DNA of 64,000 bases from Ipomoea triloba (GCF_003576645.1 NC_044925.1:9504200-9568199); one strand, 5' to 3'. Shown: positions 47,343 to 60,900, numbered from the stretch's first letter. Notes: generated by a model not told the origin, from the sequence alone. A program made the numbers and translations.

Positions 47343-50300
47343 TTAGACAGACAGCTTCTCTCTATCATGGGGAGAAGTATAGTCAATATTTGGACCCTGT
47401 GGGATGATTCCAAATGGATTGATGGATGGATGACTTCCATAGTAATGCTTCTTAATGTGCTCCATGTTAATTGTACTGCTCATGCCCGGGATCTGGAAAA
47501 TGTCTTTGGTGAAATTGAATAGATTTGGATATTCGCGCAGCAGCTTCTTATTGCACTTGAAGTGAACAGCGTAGACCTGCAGAAACCAAGCACTTCAGTT
47601 GTATGATACCTCCATCTCAAAGTAAATGTTAGAAGACTAGTTAGATGAACTTGAATAAAGCAAGTGAAGCTTAATGACTAATTTAATGCATATCAATATG
47701 TTTATAAATGTTTCACTTCTGCAGTGAGGTTTACCATATGTGCATCAATGCCTTGAAGGCTTGAATTACGGGTATATGAGCAGTTTTAAGATGGTAGATT
47801 GGTTTTCTTCTGGCATTTTACACAGTATCCATATCAAGCCTCATATAAGTGCTCATTTTCAGTCTATTCAGATGTTTTGCAGATTTCTACAAACAAACAA
47901 TATATCCATGTGGGCCATTTCTGTATATCATGATTATATGGAGTAAACATGATTATACATAGGGGTATATTAGGTACCTAAGTAGGCTTGGTGGTGTGAG
48001 AAGGCAGAGTTCAAGTGATAACTCTGGTAAAAGCACCAGGTCTGAATGCTTTTGAACTTGATGGAAACAGTAATTCCAACAGGGCGATTTTAGAGTAAAC
48101 ATTATTACCCAACTTGAAAAGGAGATCTGTCAAAAGAATGAATAAGAACTTTCTCTATCATGGGATTTTAAGTCAAGAATGGCTTCCAATTGTAATTATG
48201 CTGTACCAAGTCTAGACACTTCACTGTAACAATCAGACTTGCCACAGATTTTGAATTAAATAAAACTATGATTACATTTAACTATACTTTCTCCTGTCAT
48301 TTTATATGAAGTACAGCAGGTTAGCACAACAAAAAGTTAAAGCCTAGACTACATGGAACACAAAACACACATACCTCATCAAACCGAATAAGGGTGACAA
48401 ACAAGCGGATATCAGCTTCAGTCACTTGATTTCCACACAGATATCTTTGTTTGCTGAGAATGTGCTCACATTTATCTAAAGCTTCATACAGCTTCTGCAC
48501 TGCCTGCATGGAAATTATAAGAAAAAAATAAAGCAAAAATTCATCAATGAAGTCCTTAAACACATGGAACTTTTCTTCACCCTTTTCTTCTTTGGTTTCT
48601 CCACATTTTAGGTTGGAAGGTGTGAGAATACGTGAAAAGGAATGAGAATTACCTCATTGTAAGGCTCTTGCTTCTTAGCAAATCCACATTTGTACACTCC
48701 ATTGTTTATCCCATCATATATCCACTCATTTAAGCTGTTGATTTGGGACTGTAAATGAGGAGGATAAAGATCCAGGGCTGCATTTTCTGCTATGCCATTG
48801 AATTCAGTATTAAACATACGAATTATCTCCGAGCTCTCATTGTTTACAATGGTTTTGAGTTTCTTATCCCAAAGAACCTATTAGAAAGAAAACATAAATG
48901 ATAAATCTGTTTTAAGACCCAAAAAAACAAAAAAAAAAAAAAAAAAAAAAAACTCGGAAACAATTGATGGGTATCAAAGAATAAGGGTCAGTGTGCAGTG
49001 TACATACAGGAACTGTGTACTTTCCTACATAATTAGAACTTGCAAGCTCATAGAGTTCTCTTATACTTTTGGCACCACTCAAAGGATCAGGTTCAGCTCC
49101 AGGTTCTTCGGTACTTGAAGAAGGAAAAATCCATCCCATGTGCTCATCAGTGTCCTTTGTCCTCCCCCATATGGGTTTAACAGACTTAGTGTGAAGAAAA
49201 GAAAATGAGCAGCTTGTTATGTCAGAATTTAAATCATATGCATTCAAAATTTAGAGTTTACAGCGTCACTTACAGTGAAACTAATAGCTTTGTCAAGCCC
49301 TTTGATCTTCAAGTATGCAAGGCATCTTGATGCCCAAGGACAGGCATACGACACGTAGAGATGATACCTACCAGCTTCTGCTGCGAAAGTAGTATTGGGG
49401 TCTCGTGAAATCAAATTACGGAAAGTGGATGGAGTTCTTTCAAAAGCACCAGTTGTTGACATCTCATCCAGAGCAGAATGTGCCATTTGAAGGGAGCTCT
49501 ATAAAATGCAGCAATATCAGGCATTTATCAGACATTTAGGGTCTGTTTGGTTTGCACATGAGATCGGAATAGGAATGGGAATCAAATACTTGATAATGGT
49601 AATGAGTTTTGGTGAAAGTATTTTGCATTTAGTATTCCTTCATCACATTCATTTGATTTCAGCATTAAGGAACAGAAAAAAATTACGTTACATAAATATT
49701 CTACATTCTAAGCACAGCAATGACTCACATAAAACAATCTAAATTCAGAATTTGTAACTTGGTATGCCTATTTTGATTGAAGATACTCAAACTTTCGTAA
49801 TTACAGCAGCAGATGTAATGCTTCAACAAATGAGGCATTTGTAATATGTCAAAAATAGTCATAAGCAGTTTACTTGATCAAATACTAAAAATAGATGCTT
49901 GAGAATTAGCAGATTGGCTTAGTGAATAGCAATCAATCCACTGATTTTGGAAACACTAAACAGTGCAGTGTGTTAAATTGGCAAATTGAATTGATTTTTT
50001 TTTTCAAGAATACTACTTTACACACTAGTTGGTGAAAATTACTTCTCCTGCCAATTGTTATCTTACTCACCTACTTCCCTACTATTCAAAACCTAATTTC
50101 CCACACATTTTTAAAAAATATATGGATTATTCGTATTTTCTAAATAATTATAACATCATTATCAACAACAAAATAAAAGTTTAATAATAATTATTTTAAA
50201 ACTTCTATTCTTATGAAATTAATATCTAAAATTAAAAGTATTTTAAGAAAACTTAAATAAATACTCCCTAATAAAATATCTGCTAAGTCTTTTTACATGT

Positions 50301-50722
50301 TAGTTGGTTACCAAAATTAAACCGTAAAACATCTATACATAGTACAAATAGCTGAATTGCTACAAATGATGAACACAAGTTATCAGTTATAGCTAATTGC
50401 AAACTGATCTTTCTGCTTTCAACCCCTGATTTGCAGCATTAATTTCAGCAATCTGATCGGCTTTTCTCGCCTCTCCCCCCTCTTTATTTCAGCAATCACA
50501 ACAATTCCGTTTTATTCCCAAAATTTAGAAAACAGATAATTAAGCATTCTGAGAGATACGGAGTCAGAAACAGTTCACATAACTTGAATCAGAAAACTGA
50601 TTTACCTTGAAGGGGAAGGGGAGTTGAAGAAGATGACAAGGGTTGGTGAGTTTGATCGAGTTCAATGTGCGTATGATGAGTCTGTTAGGTACAGCGAGAA
50701 AAGAAGAACCATGAATACACAT
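47343..50722 (-). CDS. Glutathionyl-hydroquinone reductase (Xi-class GST), plastid-targeted, 6 exons
   Basis: Minus-strand exons are 50722-50606, 49498-49274, 49184-49008, 48877-48653, 48503-48375 and 47576-47343, giving 368 aa. All introns have GT-AG ends and every junction is phase 0. Exon 1 encodes a Ser/Leu/Arg-rich, acid-free 39-residue leader, a likely chloroplast transit peptide. Exon 2 has the catalytic YACPWASR (Cys92). Later landmarks are [47 protein letters not shown] and the C-terminal [17 protein letters not shown]. The enzyme reduces glutathionyl-hydroquinones to hydroquinones, recycling quinone adducts. Frame intact; the only clearly housekeeping-type gene in the window. Confidence 0.93.
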
Positions 50723-50919
50723 ATGTGCTTCAATACAAGAAGCCGCCGCTTTTTTTTTTTTTTTTTTTAAGAAGAAGCCGCCGCTAAAAAGTAAGAAAAT
50801 TAATATTTAAAACAAAGGTTTTCAAAAACAAAAATATTTAAAACAAAGCAAATTATAGAACTCCACGTAGAAGAACGTACCACCCGCGTCATTCCTGACG
50901 TCCACAAAAACCAACTCTA
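50723..50919. other. Reductase upstream region with duplicated segment around a T20 run
   Basis: 'agaagccgccgct' occurs twice, separated by a T-tract of about 20, directly upstream of the start codon. It may be a small retroposed or slippage duplication in the 5' UTR or promoter. No clear TATA box. Confidence 0.4.
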
Positions 50920-51142
50920 TCGCCTTCGGTAGTACATGCGGTGCCCCATGCCCCCTTCCGAGTATGTGAGTAAACCCTCGCCCTGTGATCCTAGCCGGCA
51001 AAGAACCACAAGGAGGTTAACCAGCCTAGGTTGCCCATAGCTGACCGAGCTGACCGGCTCAAACCCGGGTTGCAGACGGTTTCGAACTCAGGACCTCACG
51101 GCCGCGAGCGTCTTGGTCTTGCCACTCAGGCTGCCCTTACGG
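50920..51142 (-). mobile_element. tRNA-derived SINE
   Basis: Read on the minus strand from 51142, the head has a pol III A-box-like 'gagtggcaagacc' and a B box 'gagttcgaaacc' (plus-strand 51077-51088). The body contains 'gggcaacctaggctggttaacc', shared with the degraded copies in the inhibitor-gene intron. It is GC-rich compared with its surroundings and sits just upstream of the reductase gene. Confidence 0.7.
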
Positions 51143-51447
51143 GCTTTTTTCTTTTCGCGATATGACTATATGAGGCTTGCTTGAAACATGATTTCACTAG
51201 TCATTTCGTACTACTTAGACCACAACATCATTGGTCATTCATTAAGTTTATTAATCACATAAACAAATTATTTTATTAAAAAAATAAAAAATTGAAATAT
51301 GAAACATTTGTTTACTAAAGTTATTTTTTTAACCGAAAAATATAGATTTCTTTTTCTATTTATATAGAATTTGGAGAATCCAATTAACTAATTTTTTAAA
51401 TTTAGAAAAATAAAGAAAGATACAGATAAACAATAAATTCACACTTC
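51143..51447. other. No gene seen
   Basis: AT-rich intergenic DNA between the SINE and the left LTR of copia-type element 2. Confidence 0.45.
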
Positions 51448-51615
51448 TGTTGTGATTATAGCCTATAGCTCTGAGCCATTTCCGGAAAAACGTATCATAT
51501 ATGTAAATTGGAAACGAGACAAAAGAAAAGAAGAATGATAATAATAATAACAATATATAGAGACAAGTGATCACCATTTCATTCCATTCATCCTTGTATA
51601 TCTACAAGAGGGAAA

Positions 51616-51666
<51 letters not shown>

Positions 51667-51744
51667 TAATAATAACACTACTAATTACAATGACCGTTAC
51701 AACGGTTACACAATAATGGCCACATGAATATATCATTTATAACA
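51448..51744 (-). repeat. 3' LTR of copia-type element 2
   Basis: 297 bp including a (TA)n of about 44 bp at 51620-51663. Confidence 0.88.
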
Positions 51745-51779
51745 CTCTCCCTTGGATATTATTTGTTCACGATCTTGCT

Positions 51780-52370
51780 TGGTTAAAAACTTGCTAGAAA
51801 AACCCTGTGGGAAAAACCTATATAATAAAAGAGTACAAGTTACATGAATGGTGTACTCGAATATTTTCATGCCTCGTTAAAACTTCACTAGGAAAACCAC
51901 GTGAGAAAAACCTAGTTGAAGAAAAGAGTACATGATATTTATAAACTCATATATAGTCCTGGTTGCCTCATTAAAACCTTACACTAAGAAAACCCAGTGG
52001 GAAAAAACTCAGTTAAGGGAAAAGAGTACAACCATAACTTGCTGCGTTTAATCTTCAGGATTTACAAGAGTTGGTGGTTTTCTGGACCAATAATTATTGC
52101 TGCCCTGAAGACAATAACTTTTTTGATTGCCTCGTTAAAAACCTTAATTTAAGAAAAGTCTAATAGGAAAAACTTAGTTAAGAAAAAAAAACGAGTACAA
52201 TCATAAGCCTTCAAGGCATAATTTTCAGGATTTTGGGATTCGTCTATTTAAGTATTTATTTGCAACTTTCTCCCCGTTTAATATATCATACTGATACCTC
52301 GTTAAAAACCACACTAGAAAAACCCAATGGAAAAAATCTAGTGAGAAAAATAGTACATGGTATATGTATT
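51780..52370 (-). repeat. Tandem 'TTTTTAACGAGGCA' modules (element 2)
   Basis: Four to five units, on the minus strand, of the same 'cctcgttaaaa... gaaaaacc... ggaaaaa... gagtaca' module as in element 1, next to the polypurine tract. Confidence 0.75.
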
Positions 52371-55300
52371 CATATGTTGCTAAAGTACAACTTGTTAGTC
52401 TTTTAAGACTCAATCTTCAAGATTGATTTAAGTAAATATAGTCCTCATCTCCCTTTGAAGATAACAATCTTCAAGTTCTACATTTCTTACAGTAGAATAA
52501 CTATTTCAAAAGGAGTATAGAGAAGATGATATGACAATCTTCAGGATTGTTGCTATAAGTTAACATTTTATACAACGATTCTTGTGACTCTTCTGGAGTT
52601 TATGTGTGTTGAATATAGTCAATATTCCTTAACCATACCCATTTAAAAACACACTTTAATTGTCTTTCCATAAGTCAGTGGCGGTAGAACACACATAACT
52701 AGTTTGGAATGGAGATCAAAAGAAGTCAATACCAAGTGATCTATGAGAATCAGACATTGGTTTTATTGCATAACTTTACTAGAGGATATTTGGAGCACTA
52801 GGAGTTATAAGTGATTTCATTGTAAGGACAATGTCAGTCCTAATACGATCACGGAACTTCTGGTTCTTCTGTAGTGTTCCAATAATAATGAAGTAATGTA
52901 CTTCAAGTCCCAAGATGTCCTTAGTATCATTTTTGAGTCTAAACAGTTCCTTATCTTCTTCAAGAGATATAACCGTTAGTGTGATAAGCCAATCATACTT
53001 ATCCATATAAAAAGGGTTAAAGACATCTTTCTAAAAATAGACTAATTGATGTATATAATTTTTCAAGGAAATACTCGATCTACAGGTCGAGATAATACTT
53101 GGTTTTTCCAAGTCCTGTTATTTCTAAAATTCATTTTTAGAGCTAATACCATTAAGCTCTTTACGATGTTTATAATACCAACATAGGTTGTGGCAATGAT
53201 TACTAGCCCCTTAATAAGTACTAATGGCATATATTGATTTTTACATTTTCCTGCTTCAGGAGGAAATTACTCAGTTAATTGCTTTACGGTTTAAGTAAAG
53301 CCTTCGTACTTCAACAATAAACATGTTGTAATATTTATTTTGAGAATTATAGATCCATCAAGGATTTCTCAAATAAACATATCGTATTTAGTAATTCTAT
53401 GTTCATTTACGATTCAATAAAGAACACTTATGGTACATATTATTCCTTCGAAATGAGGGTAATAACTCCATTCGTAATCCTTTAACAAATTCATAATGAC
53501 ACATAATTCCTTCTTCAAAAGGAGAATTACTCAGTCAATTATGATATGTGCTAAGGTCATATATAGACCATATCGTCTAATGACCTTATTGTCATATGGT
53601 CATGGCGTTTATTAGATGCATATCTAAGTTTATTCTGCCATTTATCTTGTATAGCAGAACTTAATGTCACCGTACATGGGAGATTTGATTAAAATCAATC
53701 AAGGGTATTTGCGTGAACCCATGTGCTATAAACACTCGCTATTATACCACCTTATTGTTTTCATTTCTCTTTCGTACAAATACCCATTTGTAACCAACAT
53801 GGTTAACATTTAATGGTGTACGTTTTATCTATTTTAGTGAGTTGAGCTATGCCTTAATTGCTCCTTTAAATATTAAATAATGAAGATGCATCTGGCACAT
53901 CACCTGGATCCTGTTTATTTAAATGAGCAATTATATATATATATATAGGCATGTGTTGTCGACAACTATATAATTTTCTCGCAAATTCATGATAATTAAT
54001 CAGATCGTTGACATTTCCCAAATATTAAGATCTGATCGTTCCTCATCCCTAGTATTATGTTTGTTTGGTACACCTTTCTAGGGTTTTCGTCTTCTGGACA
54101 AATGTCTTCAAGACATAATTCTTTTTAGGGCAAAAGCAACAATACTTCTTTGCTAGATCTAGTATTATGTTTCATATCTATTAAACTGGTAGATCTCCTA
54201 TGCTTCTAGCGTCAAGGAGTATCGAGATATACATTATTTGGTCCAATTTTGGGGATTATATATGGGACCTTGTCACTTTTTTTTCTGATCAACATGATCA
54301 GCGTATATATACGTTAACGACATATATATTTGACAGATTATTTGCTAATATCGCAAATAGATTATCTTCTGAACTTCTAGTTCAATCTCACTAGTACGTG
54401 GATTATAATGAAGATCATTTTATAGATTTCTTGGCATTTAAATTCAAGTATATCTCCCCCTAATGCCGAGAAATAGATATTCAGTATGCAATCATCGTAT
54501 CTATTGATTCCTTATCGTGGGCTCTATGTAAATAGATGGAGTTTTATAACCTTATATAAAGCCCATAAAGATACGCAAATGACGGTGATATAACAATTGG
54601 ACTGCATACTAAGAATAGGAATGCATAATGGGAAATAGTTTACACGTACTAGGTTGATGGGGGATGTGATATTGATATGCAGTGAGGTAGATTTGAATTA
54701 AAATATATCAAGTATGATGTCCCCAAAAACATCAATACCTGTGTGAGTCTCATCATAACATTTTGGCACACCAAACAATAATCATAAGTACGATATGATT
54801 CCTAAAAAATGCCAAAATAGCTTTAATACAACTAAAGCAATGAGTATCAAATGACATATCATATAAGAGGATATGGATAATTTGGTTTGACCCAGATGCA
54901 TACAACATCGAGATATCTGAACAAATTTTTAATTTCTTATTCCTCTTCTTACTACCAGGATGATCTTACTGATGATCATTCATACCGGGATGAACTATCA
55001 CCATTGAGAGATAGTGATCTTCAGCTGAACATAGATCATGCATCCGTTCAAGATATTGAGGATCTTGCAACAGAATTACTATTGTAATTTATAGAGGAAT
55101 GACGTATCACTTTTGGTATAGATATAAATTTGGAGTTATGATAAAGTATTTTCACGCATTGTTATTTGACATAATGTTACTTTAAACTGGTAGAGAAAAG
55201 TGAGGCTCAACCGGAGTTTACAAAAGGAACCTTATCAATAATGGTAAAAAAAAGGAATTGTAGAGGTTTGTATATAAAGATTATACCAAAGGGAACATCA

Positions 55301-56058
55301 CTAAAATGATGTTGAATGAAAAAATAGGTTTATCAATATTACCAACAAGAGTATTTGCTTCAGGAAAGTTACTTGGTTGGATTCAACATTGTGATGTTTT
55401 GTAATGTTTCGACAAAATGCTTCGGGTGTGGCACGCACGAGAGCAGTACCTTTTACACCCACATTCGAAGCATTCTTGCTGTTGAGCCTAGAATTATGTA
55501 TGAATCTGGTTATCCTCGATAGGTTGGATCATTGTGCTTTTATGCTGGTTTTGAGAGGGTATTATTGCCACCGTGACCTATTATTCATACTGTGACCTTT
55601 TCCTCGTCCCCTTTTGACGTTACATGACATGGCAACATTATGTGTGCTTCGGAAACTAGTGCATGGTCAGCTGGACATGCATTCTAAAAATGAAAAGTTC
55701 GACACAATTAGGAAAAAATTGGAAGCAGTTACTAATTCATGAGCTGACATATACAGAATGAAAAATTCTCGATTTTACGAGAATTTTTATGGAAGCCTTT
55801 CATTTGCTTTTCTTCAATGGAAGTTTGATTTTCCCATAATGTATCCTAATTTTTACCTAATTGACAACCATGATTTAATTACCATAATAAATAAATATTT
55901 ATAATATTTTGGCCATAAATCACTTATAAAAAGATTACCAATAAAATTGGTAATAAGGGAATAATTAATCATTTTTCCTATATAAAAATAAATTTACCTT
56001 TACAAAAAGGTAATTTAATAAATGATAAGGGAAAAGTTGCAGACTCAGCGCCACTATT

Positions 56059-56232
56059 TAGGGATGTCAATTGTACCCGTACCCGATGTGGAACTTGATT
56101 CCCCGCTCCTACGGAGATGAGAATGTGGACAAAAATAGGGGATCAGGGATGGGGATGGAGGCATTTTTGAATTCTCCGCCGAGGACGGGGGCGGGGATGG
56201 GGAGTACTCTCCCTACCCGCCCCGTCCCCGAT

Positions 56233-56312
<80 letters not shown>

Positions 56313-56706
56313 TGTATGTATGTATGTATGTATAGTCACACAACACACACATATGTATTACTTTGTTTATAATATATATAATTTTAAAAGCATTCTTGTC
56401 ATTGTATGTCATGCTTATGAAATGCATATTTAATAACATGTTTAATTGTAAAATATTGAATACTACTTTAAGTTGGAGATGAATATATATGCACTATTTA
56501 TTGAAATATTTTTAATATTTAATTTTTATTTTTATAACATATTAACAGGGTGGGGATTCCCTGTTCTCGAATAATCCCCGTGGGGATGGGGATGGAGGGA
56601 TTTTTCCCTTCCCCGGCGGGGATGGGGACGGGAAATGGGAAAGAAAGTCGGGTGCGGGGATATGGGGTATGTTCCCCGCCCCCACCCCGCCCCGTTGACA
56701 TCCCTA
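56059..56706. mobile_element. hAT-type MITE with GC-rich ends
   Basis: Terminal repeats TAGGGATGTCAA / TTGACATCCCTA, with 8-bp flanks CCACTATT and CCAGTATT (7 of 8 identical). That is the duplication size of hAT transposases. Both subterminal regions are rich in 'ggggatgggga' and 'cccgccccg' in opposite orientations. The centre holds (TA)n(TATG)n at 56230-56335. It is nested inside copia-type element 2. Confidence 0.82.
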
Positions 56707-57663
56707 CCAGTATTCCATAAAGGTAATTATTAATTACCTCAAAAGATTTAATCTTTTAGACAAAGCTTGCAGTAGGATCAATAGAGGACCAGAGGTCGCC
56801 ACCAACTTGCTTGGGGAACTCCGTAAACGTCTGCCAGTTCAATCTGCTCGCCGAAAGCATCATCAATCAGCCGAAAATCAAGAACGGAGTGGCAGATCTA
56901 AAATCTGGGCTCAAAAACCAAGATCGAGGTTTGAAGAAGGCGATGAATGAAAACTGATTTTGGGGGTTAGCTTTTCAGATTTGCAGATCTAAAATCTGGA
57001 TTTGAAAAGGTGTTACAATTGCAAAAGGTTCGTGAGAGTGGGCTGATCTGTTTTCACAACAACATTTTAGATGCAACATCATGACACCTCGCCTTCTTCG
57101 GAGCAACAACGATGACAACCATTGATTGACATCTCTCTTCGGCCAAACGAAGAAGACTAACGGGAAAAGCGAAAAACCGAATAAGAGAGTAGAAAAAAAT
57201 GATGGAGGAAAACAACCGCCTCACACCACCATCGCAAGACCTCCAGCATGACTCAAACGATCGGCGTGATAGAGATAGACTGGGAAGAAAGGATAGAATT
57301 TTTTTTCTACCATTTCATGTTGTACTAGTCTAATTATCATTCCATAATCAAATACTCATTTTTATGCTAATATAATATTAAAAAAAAACTTCTGATTTTT
57401 GGTAAAAGAGCATGTATGGTGAAGCGTATATACACGAAAAAAAATATACATATATAGATCTAGTTTTGAAAAAAAATGTATGCAACTTTTCAGTTTTCAT
57501 ACATCTATAAACTAGAATTTTTTTTTATTGCAAGAAATACACATATATTTCAATCATACGGAATATATATTGAATTAACAATGATATGCGTAGAATAATA
57601 ATTTGTAATAACATTGAAATATATAGCATACCGTTCACCGAAGAAATTTTCGTGCTGATAACG
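56707..57663. other. Interior of copia-type element 2, no intact gene
   Basis: 5' internal region of the element (minus orientation). Mostly AT-rich with a GC-richer part at 56780-57260, in which no frame longer than about 60 codons is recognisable. Confidence 0.45.
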
Positions 57664-57824
57664 TGTTGTGATTATAGCCTATAGCTCTGAGCCATTTCTG
57701 GAGAAACGTATCATATATGTAAAATAGAAACGAGACAAAAGAAAAGAAGAAGAAGAATAATAACAATAAAGACAAGTGATCACCATTTCATTACATTCAT
57801 CATTGTGTGTTTACAAGAGGGAAA

Positions 57825-57888
<64 letters not shown>

Positions 57889-57979
57889 TAATATAATATA
57901 AGTAATAATAACACTACTAATTACAATGACCGTTACAACGGTTACACAATAATGGCACATGAATATATCATTTATAACA
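57664..57979 (-). repeat. 5' LTR of copia-type element 2
   Basis: 316 bp; the microsatellite inside is (CA)n(TA)n rather than pure TA, which explains the length difference. Confidence 0.88.
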
Positions 57980-58178
57980 ATTTCAACCTCTTTAAACAAC
58001 ATTTTGAACTTTTTTTCTAGAGGAATGGAAAATAGGTAGGAATATGAAGTAAACGACGACCACAAATTTCACCAAAATATTAAGAAATTTGTAGAAGAAA
58101 AATATTTTAATAAAAACTTAAATTCAAATAAATATATCATCTTATTAGATTGCACCATTGCAAGAAGGAGAAGTAACT

Positions 58179-60375
58179 TGTAACACCCCGTAAATTCGTT
58201 CAAGCCTTTCGATTCATTAATTAATTCCTTGGGCAATTTAATTACTCTAATTGGGCTAATTCTTTCAATTTAATATATATACTTATATATATATATATAT
58301 ATTCATGAGCCTAATTTAATTATTCTAATCAAGAGCCCAATTAATTGAATTATTCTTGTAAGGGATTTTTATTCAATTTGGATCCTTAGAATAGTTGTAA
58401 TTAAATATTCCTACAAGCCCAACTTATTGATCTTATATTATATAATGTTCCTAAGACATTTCTATGGGCTTCCTTGATTCTAATTCCTATATTAATTATA
58501 AGGGGTGAATTCATTAGCCCAATTTGCTAGTCTTGTATATATATAATTAATTCTTGTAGCCATCATATTATATACTTAAGCCCAACTCATATTAAAGTCT
58601 TACACCCTAAATATTGTATGTATTCTTAGTATATATTTTAGAAGATCAAAACCCCTAAAAGTTTTCACTCCTCTTCCTCCCTCCCTATCACTTACACGCC
58701 ATTTTCCATTCCTCTTGCACCAAAATTTGATCTCCATTTCCCTACAAGTTTTCAAGTAAAGATTGCTCTTTTATGTTTGCTTAGGAGTGGGTAAGTTCAT
58801 CTAGCTAAGAATCCATCTTGTATTTTGTGTTTTTGATAGTCTTTTAAGCATATTCTTATAATGTTCTTTTGGGGTTCTTTGGGTAAAAGATGATCAAGGT
58901 GAAGGTGGGGCTTTGTGATCTTGCTTAGGGCTTGTTGGAGTTGGAGAAAGCTACTCAAGGTAACCACTATGTCCATCAAAACTATTTTTATTCACTCCTA
59001 ATCTACATGATGTTCTTGGTGTTGGAAATCCTGNGGAATCTGCTTCCAGAGACTGTTTTGTGATGTTGTTGTCTGTTGTTTCTCCTTTGTTTCTGATCAT
59101 GGTTGGATTGTTTGGTGGAGTATTTTGCCATGTCCTTGGAGTATTCATCCATGCCTTTCGTTGGGTATTTATTACCTTGTCTTGGAGATTATTCATGTCT
59201 TTAGTTTCCCTTTTGGTACTCTTGGTCTATTGATTCTTGATATTCATATTACCTGGGAATTTGTTTGTGTTCATAGATGAGATGAACACTTTGTTTGGTT
59301 GTTTTGGGCTGAGGTTGGAGTATGAGTATGTGATGTTGGTTTGTTGGTATCATTGGAGTTTGTTGGGTGAGCTATATGTGCTACTATTGTTTGTATTCGG
59401 GTTCATTACCCCTGTGATTGGGTTCATTACCCCCGTGATTGGGTCGATGACCCCTGTGATTGGACTTAGGTCCCTGTGACTGGACTACGGTCCCTGTGAT
59501 TGGGCTCATTACCCCGTGATTGGGTTCATTACCCCCGTGATTGGGTCGATTCACCCCTGTGATTGGACTTCGGTCCCCGTGATTGGGTTTTTACCCCTGT
59601 GTACTCGGCTTTTGTTTGGGGTCGGGTTCGATACGATGATTGGTGTGAGGTTTGGTGGTTGGTGTTGGGTTTTCCTTTCGGTTCTTTGGTTATGAGTCCT
59701 TGTTTATTCTGTTGATATCTCGTTGTTCTCAATTATGATTGATTGTTCCTTATGATTGTGTTCAGTTGGTATCTCGTTTGTGGATTCGTTATATATATAT
59801 ATATTCCTTGTTGGATATTGGCTTCGTTTGGATGAGTCTTGGTTCGTGATTCGTTCAGTTTATCATTGTTGAGTATCCGATTTGAACTATTGAACAGTTT
59901 GTTGGTGTTTATATTCTATATGGGTGTGTAAACCTATTTACAAACTTATATGTATATCTATACTTCCTTGCGGGTGTGAATGGTGGTTACTTAGCAGTCT
60001 TTTGCTAATGGTTCTTTGTGTGTTTTCCAGGTTTGCCTTAAAGTCTTTGCGTGAGCGCGATAGAGATACACCCGTATGAGGAGGCTTAGATAGTGGTTAT
60101 GTTTTTAGATTTATGCTTTGGCCTGTGAGCCATTTGAGACTTTATAAACTCTTGACTAGTGTTTGGATGTTTTGAGACTTGACTTGAAGATTATCGTTTA
60201 TACAGTTCAGCTTTTATGGTTAGCCTGTGCATCTAGGCTGTGTTATCTTACCTAGATGTGGCATGACGCCCCTTAGGTTTTAAATTCGCTTCCGCTATGT
60301 TCTGTTTGGTTGAGTTAGGCAGCTGTTGTGTTGAATTTTATCTATCTCAGCCTGTGTGAGGTTGGGGGTGTCACA
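58179..60375. mobile_element. Solo LTR, second copy of the TGTAACACCCC family
   Basis: 2197 bp from TGTAACACCCCG to GGGTGTCACA with a perfect TAACT target duplication (58174-58178, 60376-60380). This proves a solo LTR. Compared with the copy at 25498 it lacks about 570 bp at the single N (59034), corresponding to about 26350-26917. The minisatellite at 59399-59601 is shared. Confidence 0.92.
59399..59601. repeat. ~20-bp minisatellite inside solo LTR 2
   Basis: Same variants in the same order as 27327-27530, with a few substitutions. Confidence 0.85.
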
Positions 60376-60380
60376 TAACT

Positions 60381-60820
60381 CACTCAAAACAAATAAATAC
60401 ATAGATAACATAATTTGCCATATATTTTGTTATATATATATTTTGAGTAGAGCTATCAAAGTGGGCTAGCAGAGCGGGATCCATCAAAGCCTGTCATTTA
60501 GTAGGCCTAACAAAGACCAGCTAGCCCGCCTCACCTTAGGCCCATAGGTCATGGTGGGGGCTTGCTAAAATTTTAAAATGTAAAATTAAAATTAATATAA
60601 AATGTTAATAAGTGTATACTAAAATAATTTGTATAATTTAAACATACATTAATGCATTTGTGATTTGTTACCAACAATAATAACTAATAATGTAATACGG
60701 AATAAGTCCTAATAAATAGTCAAATACATCATGAATTAATCCAAAATCAATAAAAAATTATTTATACATATACTAATTATTACTGTAATAAACTTCATTC
60801 TTAATATAATAAATAATAAA

Positions 60821-60822
<2 letters not shown>
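60381..60822. other. No gene seen
   Basis: Contains 'gtgggctagcagagcggg... tagcccgcct' at 60458-60545, in the style of a hAT-like MITE end (complement near 61350: 'gtgggcttagtgggccctgctgg'). This may be one element interrupted by the microsatellite that follows. Confidence 0.4.

Positions 60823-60900
<78 letters not shown>

Larger units (their letters stand above)
51448..57979 (-). mobile_element. Non-autonomous Ty1/copia-type LTR element 2 (minus orientation)
   Basis: LTRs lie at 51448-51744 and 57664-57979 (TGTTGTGATTATAG...TTTATAACA). Orientation is read from the polypurine tract complement 'ctctcccttgg' just after the left LTR and the primer-site complement 'cgtgctgataacg' just before the right LTR. 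The flanks are ACTTC and ATTTC (4 of 5 identical). The interior has no intact gag or pol. Several segments ('taatgccgagaaa', 'gtcttctggac', the ACGAGGCA modules) match element 1 in the opposite orientation, so the two are related. A hAT-type MITE is nested at 56059-56706. Confidence 0.88.
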
